Source: DATEGZ01 sp035519535 (GTDB taxonomy: Bacteria; Acidobacteriota; Vicinamibacteria; Vicinamibacterales; SCN-69-37). Taken from it: a stretch of DNA of 64,000 nucleotides. Within the stretch, counting starts at the first letter, position 1. Each line of letters starts with the position of its first letter. The notes under the pieces were generated by a model. It was not told the DNA's origin. It saw only the letters and a program-made list of their open reading frames with translations, and searched no databases. The stretch is taken from assembly GCA_035519535.1 (NCBI GenBank), contig DATIWF010000064.1:1-64000 (forward strand), in the 5' to 3' direction. Made by a program: the position numbers and the translations under genes. Below, in pieces: positions 48,359-57,120 of this stretch.

Positions 48359-48778
48359 CGGCCATCGATGATCGATGATCGGGGAATCGAAAGTCATCGA
48401 TTATCGATCAGCGACATCGCTGGTCGGGCATCGAAGGGCATCGGGCCATCGACAGGCGTCGGCCATCGCGTCGCGATGGTCGAGGTCCCCGGCCAATCGC
48501 CAACCTCGATGGCCGACCATCGATGTCGGTGGCCGATCGCCGATGTCGATGGCCGATCATCGATCTCGATGGCCGATCGCCGATGTCGATGGCCGATCAT
48601 CGATGCCGATGCCCGATCATCGATCTCGATGGCCGATCCTCGATGCCGATGGCCGATCATCGATGCCGATGCCCGATCATCGATGCCGATGGCCGATCGC
48701 CGATGTCGATCGTCGATAATCGATGGTTTTCGATTCCCCGATCATCGATTGTCGATTGCAGATTACTATGGTCTCATC
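48359..48778. repeat. Longest ATCGATG array; eleven in-phase 20-bp units
   Basis: This 420-base divergent gap has no gene. From 48501 to 48720 there are eleven contiguous 20-bp units with consensus CGATGYCGATGGCCGATCAT, without any phase loss. The flanks carry shorter ATCGAT and GGCATCG words, and an inverted segment toward the left end. Both genes on either side read away from it, so any promoter for them must lie in or next to this array; I see no ordinary one. Confidence 0.95.
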
Positions 48779-50290
48779 ATGTCTCTCCCAACCACTCTTG
48801 GCGCGCTGCGCGAAGCCGTCGCGTCCGGCCGCGTGCCGCATCGATCGATCAAGGACGAGCTGCGCGCGAACCTGATCGCGCGCCTGCGCGCGGGCACGCC
48901 GCTCTTCCCCGGCATCGTCGGCTACGACGAGACGGTCGTCCCGCAGATCGTGAACGCGGTGCTCGCCCGCCACAACTTCATCCTTCTGGGCCTGCGCGGG
49001 CAGGCGAAGACGCGGCTGCTCCGCGCGCTGACCGAGCTGCTCGACGAGCAGATCGCGGTCGTCCCCGGGTGCGAGATCCACGACGATCCGCTGGCGCCGC
49101 TCTGCGCCGCCTGCCGCGCGCGGGTGGCGAGCGAGGGCCAGGCCATGCCGGTGGCGTGGCTCCCGCGCGAGCGCCGGTACGTCGAGAAGCTCGCGACGCC
49201 CGACGTGACGATCGCCGACATGATCGGCGACCTCGATCCCATCAAGGCCGCGCGCGCGGCGCGCGAGCTCGGCGACGAGCTGACGATGCACTACGGGCTG
49301 CTGCCGCGCGCGAACCGCGGCATCTTCGCGATCAACGAGCTGCCGGATCTGGCGAGCAAGGTGCAGGTCGGGCTGTTCAACATCCTGCAGGAAGGCGACG
49401 TGCAGATCAAAGGCTATCCCGTGCGCCTGCGGCTCGACGTGCTGCTGGTCTTCAGCGCCAATCCGGAGGACTACACGGCGCGCGGCAAGATCATCACGCC
49501 CCTCAAGGACCGCATCGGCTCGGAGATTCGCACGCACTATCCGAAGACGCGGCTCGACGCGCTCGCGATCACGAAGCAGGAAGCGTGGACCGATCGCCGC
49601 GGCGGCGTGCCCGTCGCGGTGCCCCAGTTCGTGCGCGAGGTCGTCGAGGAAATCGCCTTCCACGCGCGCGCCGACGCCAAAGTGGACAAGCGATCGGGCG
49701 TGAGCCAGCGGCTGCCCATCACGACGCTCGAGCACGTCGTGTCCAACGCCGAGCGGAGGGCGCTCGCCAACAACGAGCCCGTGGCTGTGCCGCGCGTGAG
49801 CGACCTCTACGCCGCCCTGCCGGCTCTCACCGGCAAGATCGAGCTCGAATACGAGGGCGAGCTCAAGGGCGCCGAGGACGTCGGGCGCGAGCTGGTGCGC
49901 GCGGCCATCGCCACCGTGTTCGACGGCTACTCGACGCAGACCGACGCGCGGCCGGTCATCGGCTGGTTCGAGCGCGGCGGCACGATCGAGCTCTCGGACA
50001 CCGCCGCCGCCAGCCGCCTGCTCGCCTCCGCCGACACCATCGACGGCCTCGATCGCGTCGTCGCCGCGATCGACCGCGACCCGCGCGCGCCCGAGCCGAT
50101 GCGCGCCGCGATCGTGGACTTCGTGCTCGAGGGGCTCTGCGCGCTGAAGAAGATCACGCGCACCGACGAAGGCCGGCTGCAGGCGCCGCCCAACGCTGCG
50201 CGGCCGAAGCCGCGCGAGGAGGCCAGGACGCTCGACGATCTGATGGAAGATGAAGCGCCGGTCAAGGGCAAGAAGAAATACTTCAATTAG
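48779..50290 (+). CDS. AAA+ ATPase of the magnesium chelatase I-like type (VWA partner)
   Basis: A 503-residue ATPase. Walker A is GLRGQAKT (71-78). The Walker B place reads GIFAINELPDL, with Asn in place of the usual Asp; this seems to be the habit of this sub-family. Sensor 1 is LLVFSANPEDYTARGKIITPLKDR. A Cys-containing insert (LCAACRARV) precedes the second strand. A C-terminal helical part ends in a basic tail. It is paired with the VWA protein gene 107 bp downstream, as BchI with BchD or RavA with ViaA; the target is unknown. ATG 48779 directly follows the array, no Shine-Dalgarno. Confidence 0.88.
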   Translation: MSLPTTLGALREAVASGRVPHRSIKDELRANLIARLRAGTPLFPGIVGYDETVVPQIVNAVLARHNFILLGLRGQAKTRLLRALTELLDEQIAVVPGCEIHDDPLAPLCAACRARVASEGQAMPVAWLPRERRYVEKLATPDVTIADMIGDLDPIKAARAARELGDELTMHYGLLPRANRGIFAINELPDLASKVQVGLFNILQEGDVQIKGYPVRLRLDVLLVFSANPEDYTARGKIITPLKDRIGSEIRTHYPKTRLDALAITKQEAWTDRRGGVPVAVPQFVREVVEEIAFHARADAKVDKRSGVSQRLPITTLEHVVSNAERRALANNEPVAVPRVSDLYAALPALTGKIELEYEGELKGAEDVGRELVRAAIATVFDGYSTQTDARPVIGWFERGGTIELSDTAAASRLLASADTIDGLDRVVAAIDRDPRAPEPMRAAIVDFVLEGLCALKKITRTDEGRLQAPPNAARPKPREEARTLDDLMEDEAPVKGKKKYFN

Positions 50291-50292
50291 GT

Positions 50293-50397
50293 GGCATTGA
50301 GAGATTTTGGGATCGCATCAATGCAGATTGAATGGAGGATTGGGCGGCACCATCAATTCACCAATCACTTGGCATTGATGCGATCGAAGATCCTGCA
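50293..50397. repeat. GCATTGAGAGATT...CATCAATGC inverted word element
   Basis: GGCATTGAGAGATTTTGGGA with TCGCATCAATGC starts at 50293; the complement words GGCATTGATGCGATC appear at 50382-50396. It occupies the gap between the AAA+ and VWA genes. A close copy is at 58396-58447. Confidence 0.8.
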
Positions 50398-51726
50398 ATG
50401 AAGTACAAATACTCTCGCTACATCGAAGACATGCTGGACGGCGTCGACATGGAGTCCCTGGTGTCGCAGCTGTCCGACCTGCTCCTGGCGAGCGGCTTCG
50501 ACAATCCCTGGGACCCCCAAAGCGACGCCGACCGGACGATGCAGGCGCTGCACGACGCGATCCTCGACGCGCTGCTGAACGGCGGCGTGCTGTCCGACGA
50601 GATGCTCGAGCGCCTGATGTCCGACCAGACCCGGCGCGAGGGGAATGACGGCCAGGATCGACGCGACGAGCTCGAGGCGCTGATCCAGCGCATCATCGAG
50701 CGACTCACCGAACAGGGCTATGTGACGATGGCCGGGCAGCCGGGGCCGCAGAAGCTCGGCGGGCCGGGCGGCGTCGGCCAGGGCGAGGCGCGCTTCGAGG
50801 TCACCGACAAGGCGATCGATTTTCTCGGCTACCGCGCCCTGCGCGACCTGCTCGGATCGCTCGGCCGCAGCAGCGCGGGCCGCCACGACACGCGCGAGCT
50901 CGCGACGGGCGTCGAAGCGGGTGGCCCGCCGCGCCCGTACGAGTTCGGCGACACGCTGAATCTCGATGCGGCGGCGACGATCCTGAGCGCCGTCCGGCGG
51001 CAGGCAGAAGAGGGCGCGGGCCTCGCCGGTCGTCAGCCGGGGCTGCCCTCCTTGGGAGCGACGGGTGACACGCCGGGGGCAGACCAGGAGGGCCTCGCCA
51101 TCGACTATGCGGACCTCATGGTCACGCAGGGCGACTATCAAAGCTCGTGCGCAACGGTGCTCCTCCTCGACTGCAGCCACAGCATGGTGCTCTACGGCGA
51201 GGATCGCTTCACGCCAGCCAAGCGCGTGGCGCTCGCGCTGGCCAATCTCATTCGTCATCAGTATCCCGGCGACGCGCTCTCCGCGGTGCTCTTTCACGAC
51301 TCGGCGGAGGAGGTCCCGCTGAGCCAGCTCGGCCGCGTGCGCGTCGGCCCCTACTACACGAACACGCGCGAAGGGCTGCGGCTCGCCCGGCGCGTGCTCG
51401 ACCGGCAGCGCAAGGACATGCGGCAGATCATCATGATCACCGACGGGAAGCCGTCGGCCGTGACGCGCCCCGACGGACGCATCTACCGCAACGCCTTCGG
51501 CCTCGATCCGTTCGTGCTGCGCGAGACGTTCGCGGAGGTCGCGGCCTGCCGCCGCGCCGGGGTGATGATCAACACGTTCATGCTGGCGCGCGACTACGAC
51601 CTGGTCGCTTTCGTGCGCCGGGTGGCCCGGATCTGCCGTGGGAAGGCGTATTTCACGACACCGTATACCCTGGGGCAGTACGTGCTGATGGACTACCTCA
51701 GCCGCAAGACCCGGACGGTCCATTAG
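50398..51726 (+). CDS. VWA domain protein, partner of AAA+ ATPase
   Basis: A 442-residue cytosolic protein. The N-terminal two-thirds is helical (ESLVSQLSDLLLASGFDNP, RRDELEALIQRIIERLTEQGY). The C-terminal VWA has MIDAS LLLDCSHSM (Asp258), then LFHDSAEEV and MITDGKPSA. No membrane helices. Forms a module with the ATPase just upstream; typical partner systems insert metals or remodel proteins. ATG 50398 is at the edge of the word element, and the ~22 residues available upstream are repeat translation. A GC-rich hairpin follows the gene. Confidence 0.9.
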   Translation: MKYKYSRYIEDMLDGVDMESLVSQLSDLLLASGFDNPWDPQSDADRTMQALHDAILDALLNGGVLSDEMLERLMSDQTRREGNDGQDRRDELEALIQRIIERLTEQGYVTMAGQPGPQKLGGPGGVGQGEARFEVTDKAIDFLGYRALRDLLGSLGRSSAGRHDTRELATGVEAGGPPRPYEFGDTLNLDAAATILSAVRRQAEEGAGLAGRQPGLPSLGATGDTPGADQEGLAIDYADLMVTQGDYQSSCATVLLLDCSHSMVLYGEDRFTPAKRVALALANLIRHQYPGDALSAVLFHDSAEEVPLSQLGRVRVGPYYTNTREGLRLARRVLDRQRKDMRQIIMITDGKPSAVTRPDGRIYRNAFGLDPFVLRETFAEVAACRRAGVMINTFMLARDYDLVAFVRRVARICRGKAYFTTPYTLGQYVLMDYLSRKTRTVH

Positions 51727-51790
51727 GGCATCCGCCCGGCTGTCCGTTTTCGGCGGAATACGGCCGGAATGACCCTGGTCTGGCGTCTCA

Positions 51791-51824
51791 GGGCGTCCGT
51801 CCCCGCGGGGGACGCCCCGGTCCC
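51791..51824 (+). terminator. GC-rich hairpin after the VWA gene
   Basis: GGGCGTCC (51791-51798) pairs with GGACGCCC (51810-51817); the loop itself includes CCCCGCGGGG. Followed by CGGTCCCTTT. Confidence 0.5.
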
Positions 51825-51908
51825 TTTACGCTTGCAGGGGGCACCCAAACCCCGTATCCTCACGCGCAGCAGCAGTTCGGCGGCGCGTGTCGCCGGGTGT
51901 TTGCGTTT

Positions 51909-51924
51909 GCAGTGACCACACTGC
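51909..51924 (+). promoter_or_regulatory. Perfect dyad GCAGTG-ACCA-CACTGC in the TonB receptor leader
   Basis: A 6-bp perfect inverted repeat with four-base loop ends about 20 bases before the start codon, next to the G-run (GGGGGAA) that may be the ribosome-binding site. It could be an operator or a small leader hairpin affecting initiation. Confidence 0.35.
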
Positions 51925-51944
51925 GTTGGGGGAAAACACAACTT

Positions 51945-54900
51945 ATGGGTCGCAAGCTGGGTCTCATCGGGATCCTGCTCGTGGTGTCGCTGGCGTTTGC
52001 CGCGCCGGCGTTCGCGCAGATCCAGAACGGCAGCCTCTTCATCAAGGCTGCCGACGAACAAGGCGCCGCGGTTCCCGGCGCCTCGGTCACGATCACGGCG
52101 CCGGTCCTGCCGGCGGCGATCACGGGCGTGACCGACTCGAGCGGCAGCTACCGCTCACCGCTGGTGCCGGTCGGCACGTACGTCGTGAAAGTTTCATTGC
52201 AGGGGTTCCAGACGATCACACGTGAAAACGTCGTGCTCCTGCAGAGCCAGACCATCACGCTCGAGTTCACCATGAAGGTCAGCACGGTGAACGAGGAGGT
52301 CACCGTCAAGGGCGAGTCGCCGGTCGTGGACACGAAGAGCACGACCGTAAACGTGAACCTCGACAAGAACCTGCTCGAGAACACGCCGGGTGGCAAGGAC
52401 ATCTGGAACATCCTCGAGTACAAGGTGCCGGGCCTGATCTTCGACCAGCCCGACGTCGGCGGCAACCAGGCGGGGCTGCAGCGTGGGTTCACCGCGCGCG
52501 GCACGCCGAACTCGCAGAACGTGCAGCTCATCAACGGGTCGAACGTCGGTGACCCCGCCGCGATCGGCTTCTCGATGAACTACTACGACCCGAACTCGTT
52601 CGAGAACATCCAGGTCTCGACCGGCTCGCAGGACATCTCGATGGGCACCTCCGGCGTCGTCGTCAACCTGGTGAGCAAGAGCGGGACGAACGTGTTCAGC
52701 GGCCTCGGCCTCTACACGTATCAGGGCGACAAGACGCAGTGGGACAACATCGACTCCACGCTGTACAAGCAGGGCTTCCGACCGAACGCCAACGCCGTGG
52801 ACTACATCTCGAACTACAACGCCCAGGCCGGCGGCCCGATGATCAAGAACAAGCTGTTCTACTTCGGGTCGATCAACTTCCAGCCGACGCACGTGCGCGT
52901 GCCGGGCTTCCCGGTCGTGGCCCCGACCAATATCCCGACGCAGCTCGCCGGCACGAGTGACGAGGACACGACGGACATCCTGACCGGCGCCGCCAAGTTC
53001 ACGTATCAGCTGAACGCCAGCAACCGGTTCGACAGCTACCTGCAGAAGCAGCGGTACGACAAGCCGAACCGTGGCGCGGGCAACACGGTCACGCAGGACT
53101 CCGCGTTCAAGGAATACGACATCGACAACACCGCGCAGATCCTGTGGAACTGGGTCGTGAGCGACAAGCTGTTCGCGAACACGAACCTCAGCTACAATAA
53201 CGTGCACTTCCCGCTGAACCAGAAGACGGGCCAGCAGCCGATCACCGACAGCTCGACGAACATCCTGTACCGCAACGCGACGTCGCAGCCGATCATGTTC
53301 CGCCGCCGGATCCAGTTCACGACGAACTGGCAGTACTTCGTGCCACAGATGCTCGGCGGGCGGCACGAGTTCAAGGTCGGGTACGACAATGCGTACACGC
53401 CCGAGGATGTCGAGACGGACCGCGTCGACAACGTCACGGAGACCGGCACGGTGAACGCCGCGAACGTCATGGTGCCGTCGCAGGTGACGGTCTACAACAC
53501 GCCGCTGTTCGTCAAACGCGCCGTCAATAACACCGCGATCTACGGCCAGGACTCGTACTCGATCGGACGGCTGAACGTGATCGCCGGCGTCCGCTGGGAG
53601 CGCGTCAACGGGAGTCTGCCGGATCAGACCCATCCGTCGAGCCAGTACTTCCCGACGGGCATGGTGATCAACGGCCTGAACGTGAAGATCAACGCGACGG
53701 GCCAGACCCTCACGAGCTACACCGTGCCGGACACATTCGCTGCGGTCAACAACTCACCCCTGTGGAAGAACTGGGCGCCGCGCGTGAGCGGGATTTACGA
53801 CCTGACCGGCGAGGGCAAGACCGTGCTCAAAGCCTCCTGGGGCGAGTACTACGACCAGATCGGCACCGGCACGCCGGGCCCGAATCCGAACGGCACGATC
53901 TCGCAGACCTACAACTGGAGCGACAACGGCGACGCGATCTTCCAGCCGGGCAACGCCACCTGGAATGGCACGCAGTATGTCGGCGGCGAGTTCGGCGCGC
54001 TGCGCTCGACGAGCATTCCCAACCCGAACCCCTTTGACCCGACGCTCCTGCGCACGTACCGCGTGGAAACGACGGTCGGCATCGACAAGGAGCTCTGGGC
54101 GGGCGTGCGCGGCAGTGCGACGTACATCCATCGCCGCGACCGGAACCCTCAGGGCACCGTGGACACGGGCGGAGTGGATTCCTGGCCGACGGCGTACACA
54201 CCCGTGACGCTGAACGACCCCGGTCCGGACGGTGTCGTGGGAACGGCCGACGACGCAAGTTTCATCGCCTACTCCCTGAATAGCGGCATCACGCCGACGA
54301 CCAAGACGGTCAACGATGATCGGCTCTCGACGTTCTTCAACGGCCTGGAGCTGACGGTGACGAAGCGGTACGCGAAGGGCTTCGCGCTGGTGGGCGGCTA
54401 CACCTACTCGCACACGACGACGGACACGCTCAGCATCGCGTCACCCAACGCGCTGATCAACTCGGCGGGCGAGAACGGCGGCCGACGTCATATCTTCAAG
54501 CTGACCGGCTCGTACCTGTTCCCGTACCAGATCACGTTCGGGGTGAACCTGCGCATGCAGTCCGGCTTACCGACCAACCGGGTGTGGTCCGTCCCGGCCT
54601 GCGGTGCGGCCCAGACTACTGGCTGCGTCTTCCTGCCGTCAGGCTCCAACAACACGACCATCAACGTGGCCGAGCGCGGCAGCTTCCTGCTGCCCGCGCT
54701 GAACACGCTCGACCTCCGCGTGGGCAAGCTGTTCACGATGGGCAAGCAGCGGTTCGAGTTCGACATGGACGTGTACAACCTGACGAACGCGAACACGGTG
54801 TACTCGATTCGGACCGGCACGGGCCTGACCCGCGTGGTCGACTACTCCGACCCGGCCGCGCAGAACGCGATCAACAACGGCCAGATCCCCACCGGCCCGA

Positions 54901-54989
54901 CGATCCTGATCCCGACGTTCAACTCGGCGACCGGCGTTCTCGGACCGCGGATCATCCGGTTCGGCGTGACGTTCTGGTTCAGCAAGTAG
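51945..54989 (+). CDS. Oar-like TonB-dependent outer-membrane receptor
   Basis: A 1014-residue protein. Signal peptide over 1-24 (LIGILLVVSLAFAAPAFAQ). Ig-like carboxypeptidase-regulatory domain at ~27-110 (GAAVPGASVTITAPVLPAA, SSGSYRSPLVPVGTYVVKVSLQGF). A plug follows (VTVKGESPVVDTKST, PGGKDIWNILEYKVPGL, INGSNVGDPAA), then a long barrel ending GPRIIRFGVTFWFSK. This is the acidobacterial/myxobacterial Oar-type receptor; the substrate is often presumed to be large glycans or peptides. ATG 51945 gives the signal peptide; coding upstream in frame is antisense-like sequence. A perfect terminator hairpin follows at 55008. Confidence 0.93.
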   Translation: MGRKLGLIGILLVVSLAFAAPAFAQIQNGSLFIKAADEQGAAVPGASVTITAPVLPAAITGVTDSSGSYRSPLVPVGTYVVKVSLQGFQTITRENVVLLQSQTITLEFTMKVSTVNEEVTVKGESPVVDTKSTTVNVNLDKNLLENTPGGKDIWNILEYKVPGLIFDQPDVGGNQAGLQRGFTARGTPNSQNVQLINGSNVGDPAAIGFSMNYYDPNSFENIQVSTGSQDISMGTSGVVVNLVSKSGTNVFSGLGLYTYQGDKTQWDNIDSTLYKQGFRPNANAVDYISNYNAQAGGPMIKNKLFYFGSINFQPTHVRVPGFPVVAPTNIPTQLAGTSDEDTTDILTGAAKFTYQLNASNRFDSYLQKQRYDKPNRGAGNTVTQDSAFKEYDIDNTAQILWNWVVSDKLFANTNLSYNNVHFPLNQKTGQQPITDSSTNILYRNATSQPIMFRRRIQFTTNWQYFVPQMLGGRHEFKVGYDNAYTPEDVETDRVDNVTETGTVNAANVMVPSQVTVYNTPLFVKRAVNNTAIYGQDSYSIGRLNVIAGVRWERVNGSLPDQTHPSSQYFPTGMVINGLNVKINATGQTLTSYTVPDTFAAVNNSPLWKNWAPRVSGIYDLTGEGKTVLKASWGEYYDQIGTGTPGPNPNGTISQTYNWSDNGDAIFQPGNATWNGTQYVGGEFGALRSTSIPNPNPFDPTLLRTYRVETTVGIDKELWAGVRGSATYIHRRDRNPQGTVDTGGVDSWPTAYTPVTLNDPGPDGVVGTADDASFIAYSLNSGITPTTKTVNDDRLSTFFNGLELTVTKRYAKGFALVGGYTYSHTTTDTLSIASPNALINSAGENGGRRHIFKLTGSYLFPYQITFGVNLRMQSGLPTNRVWSVPACGAAQTTGCVFLPSGSNNTTINVAERGSFLLPALNTLDLRVGKLFTMGKQRFEFDMDVYNLTNANTVYSIRTGTGLTRVVDYSDPAAQNAINNGQIPTGPTILIPTFNSATGVLGPRIIRFGVTFWFSK

Positions 54990-55007
54990 GCACGCTCGCG
55001 TAAGACA

Positions 55008-55041
55008 CGAAGAGCCGGCTCGACAACGGGCCGGCTCTTCG
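55008..55041 (+). terminator. Perfect 12-bp hairpin terminator after TonB receptor
   Basis: CGAAGAGCCGGC (55008-55019) / GCCGGCTCTTCG (55030-55041) with ten-base loop, 18 bp after the stop codon. It has no T-run, but a stem this long and exact directly after a stop is hard to explain otherwise. Confidence 0.75.
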
Positions 55042-55051
55042 CATGTACATT

Positions 55052-55258
55052 CGTCGTACGTCGGGTACGTCGGACACGTCAGGTCCCAGGAGCGCGCATT
55101 TCAGCTGCCTTCTCTCTATTCTCAGACGCTGGGAGGAAGGAAGTTGGCCAGCGTCAGTTCGTTCCTGGGACCCGACGTACCTGACGTACCCGACGTACCT
55201 GACGTACCTGACGTACCTGACGTACCCGACGTACCCGACGTACCCGACGTACCCGGCC
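55052..55258. repeat. Inverted GACGTACC word array, 10-bp period
   Basis: The left arm CGTACGTCGGGTACGTCGG...TCAGGTCCCAGGA (55052-55093) faces a right arm beginning TTCCTGGGACCCGACGTACC and running through nine GACGTAC units at 10-bp period (55173-55258). About 70 bp of non-repetitive sequence lies between the arms. The right arm ends six bases before the stop TAG of the next gene. Confidence 0.95.
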
Positions 55259-55263
55259 TTCGA

Positions 55264-56265
55264 CTACGTCCGCGCCGTCTGCCCCTGAAGCCGCGAGGCG
55301 ATCTCCCGGACCACGACTTCGCCGTGAAACCGCCCGTTCTCGATGAAGATGCGGCCGCTCTGCTGCCCGGCGATGCAGGCACCGATGACGAACAGCCCAG
55401 GCACCGTCGTCTCGTAGGTGTCGGGGTGATGCACGGGCGCGCCGATGCTTTCGTCGATGGCCGCACCGGCCTGGCGCAGGAGTGTCGTATCCGAGCGATA
55501 GCCGGTCAGGAGCAGGACCGCATCGGCCGGCTCCCGCAGCCGGCCGCCGGGACCATCGACGAACACGTGCTCCGGCGTGATCTCGACGACGTGCGTCGAG
55601 AACAGCGCGCGGATCGAGCCCTCCTTGATGCGGTTCTCGATGTCCGGCTTGACCCAGTACTTGATCGACTCGCCGAGCGCCTCGCGGCGATGCACCATCA
55701 GGACCTGCCCGCCGTTTCGGAAGATGTCGAGCGCCGCCTCCGCCGCCGAGTTCTTGCCGCCCACGATGACGACCCGGCGCCGGTAGAACGCGTGCGGCTC
55801 GCGGTAGTAGTGAGAGACATTTGGCAGATCCTCGCCGGGCACGCCGAGCCGGTTCGGCAGGTCGTAGGCGCCCGTCGCGATGACCACCGCTCGGGCCGTC
55901 CGGGTCGCCGGCGCGCCGTGCACCGGGTGAGACGTGACGACGAAGCCGTCCGGCCGGCGCGTAATCGTCGTGACAGGCTCGTCGAATCGCACGTCGATCC
56001 GCGCCGAGTCCGTCACCCGCCGGTAGTAGCGCAGCGCTTCCTGCCGCGTCGGCTTCTCGTACGGGCTCACGAACGGGAAGCCGCCGATCTCGAGCAGCTC
56101 TGGCGTCGTGAAGAACACCATGTCGGTGGGATAGTGCAGGAGCGAATTGACGAGCGCGCCCTTCTCCAGGACGACGTACGAGAGCCCGCGCCGCGAGGCC
56201 GCGATGGCGGCGGCGAGCCCGGCGGGACCCGCGCCGACGATGAGGAGGTCGGATGGCTCAGGCAC
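55264..56265 (-). CDS. YpdA-like flavin disulfide reductase
   Basis: A 333-residue flavoprotein. FAD motif VGAGPAGLAAAIAASRRGL, NAD(P) motif IVGGKNSAAEAALDI, and the YpdA features NSLLHYPTDMVFFTTPELLEIGGFPF and SGRIFIENGRFHGEVV. In Firmicutes YpdA reduces bacillithiol disulfide; Acidobacteriota relatives may act on another low-molecular thiol. The CxxC of thioredoxin reductase is absent, as in YpdA. Start ATG 56263-56265. The stop TAG lies next to the GACGTACC array. Confidence 0.86.
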   Translation of the reverse strand: MPEPSDLLIVGAGPAGLAAAIAASRRGLSYVVLEKGALVNSLLHYPTDMVFFTTPELLEIGGFPFVSPYEKPTRQEALRYYRRVTDSARIDVRFDEPVTTITRRPDGFVVTSHPVHGAPATRTARAVVIATGAYDLPNRLGVPGEDLPNVSHYYREPHAFYRRRVVIVGGKNSAAEAALDIFRNGGQVLMVHRREALGESIKYWVKPDIENRIKEGSIRALFSTHVVEITPEHVFVDGPGGRLREPADAVLLLTGYRSDTTLLRQAGAAIDESIGAPVHHPDTYETTVPGLFVIGACIAGQQSGRIFIENGRFHGEVVVREIASRLQGQTART

Positions 56266-56307
56266 GTTTCGACGTCTCGACTCTCTGACTTCTCGACCTC
56301 CCGGCCC
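56266..56307. repeat. CTTCTCGACCTCCCGG-like word block
   Basis: CGACGTCTCGACTCTCTGA and CTTCTCGACCTCCCGG fill the 42 bp between two genes. The words resemble the 16-bp units at 16918-16965. Confidence 0.5.
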
Positions 56308-56937
56308 TCACTGACGGCCCGGGACGTATTCAATCCGCATGTTGGAGACGATCGCCACCGGCCGCCCCGGGGTCGTGAACGCCGCGTGCGCGGTCCGCGT
56401 GTCGATGTCCTGTCGGATGCCCACGATGCCGATCGCCTGGACGCCCGCCGGAATCGTCACGCGCACGGCCTGCGCCGGCCCCGGCGCCACCGCCTTGACG
56501 CCGGCCGGGCCTGTGCCCGTGATGCGATCGAAGAGGTCCTGCACGGTCCGGAACTCGCCGACGACCGCCGCGCGGTCGATGACTTCCCCCGTCGGCCGGA
56601 TCACGCCGACGACGACGGTGTGCCGTTGAAACGCCTGGGCCGGATCGGTCGGACCGGCCGGCGCCGAAAACCGGTTGTGCAGATCGAAGAGCAGCGTCGC
56701 GGCACCGGTATGCGGTGGAATCGCCATGGCGACGCTCCTGGCCGGCGTATTCGCGATGATGACGTCGCAGAACGACCGGTTGGTCTTCACGCCCGCGCCG
56801 AGCGCCGACACGCAGGTCGCGTCCTTCGCGAGTTTGGTGGACGCGGCGCGGCGTGTAGCCGCGGAGCCGCCCTGCCCGGCTGACACGCTCGCCGACACGG
56901 CAAGCAAGCCCACCAGGGCGACGCACGCGCGAAACAT
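56308..56937 (-). CDS. Secreted protein of unknown function
   Basis: A 209-residue protein with a signal peptide (ACVALVGLLAVSASVSAGQ). Beyond that I recognise no domain. The middle (VIIANTPARSVAMAIPPHTGAATLLFDLHNRF) and the end (QAIGIVGIRQDIDTRTAHAAFTTPGRPVAIVSNMRIEYVPG) look like beta-sandwich strands. Two Cys (~42 and 57) could form a disulfide. It is transcribed with the YpdA-like gene downstream. Start ATG 56935-56937; no clear Shine-Dalgarno. Confidence 0.7.
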   Translation of the reverse strand: MFRACVALVGLLAVSASVSAGQGGSAATRRAASTKLAKDATCVSALGAGVKTNRSFCDVIIANTPARSVAMAIPPHTGAATLLFDLHNRFSAPAGPTDPAQAFQRHTVVVGVIRPTGEVIDRAAVVGEFRTVQDLFDRITGTGPAGVKAVAPGPAQAVRVTIPAGVQAIGIVGIRQDIDTRTAHAAFTTPGRPVAIVSNMRIEYVPGRQ

Positions 56938-56959
56938 CAGGGTCAGTATATCGTCCTCA

Positions 56960-57120
56960 GTACCTGGCGCCTGAACGAGATCGACAATCGATCATTGGCA
57001 TCGACAATCGGCCATGGCCATCGGGCCAGCGCTCAATTGCTCGCTGCCGTCGGGCGATCGCTCAATACAATCGCGCGATCGCCCGTCTCCCGATGCAATC
57101 ACCCATCACCGATCGCCAAT
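56960..57120. repeat. ATCGACAATCG / CAATCGCGCGATCG word array at the folE 3' end
   Basis: Words of the ATCGACAATCGG kind pass into CAATCGCTCAATACAATCG and CCGATGCAATCACCCATCACCGATCGCC. The last of them overlaps the end of folE, whose stop TGA (57108-57106) and last residues (EIGDR) are repeat-encoded. Confidence 0.8.

Noticed and set aside
48501..48720. CRISPR array
   Set aside because: Units are contiguous 20-bp copies with no unique spacers, and no cas genes occur in the window. The same holds for the other arrays.
51147..51944. N-terminal extension of the TonB receptor by ~266 residues
   Set aside because: It is an alternative frame of the VWA gene followed by an intergenic stretch. The signal peptide begins at 51945.
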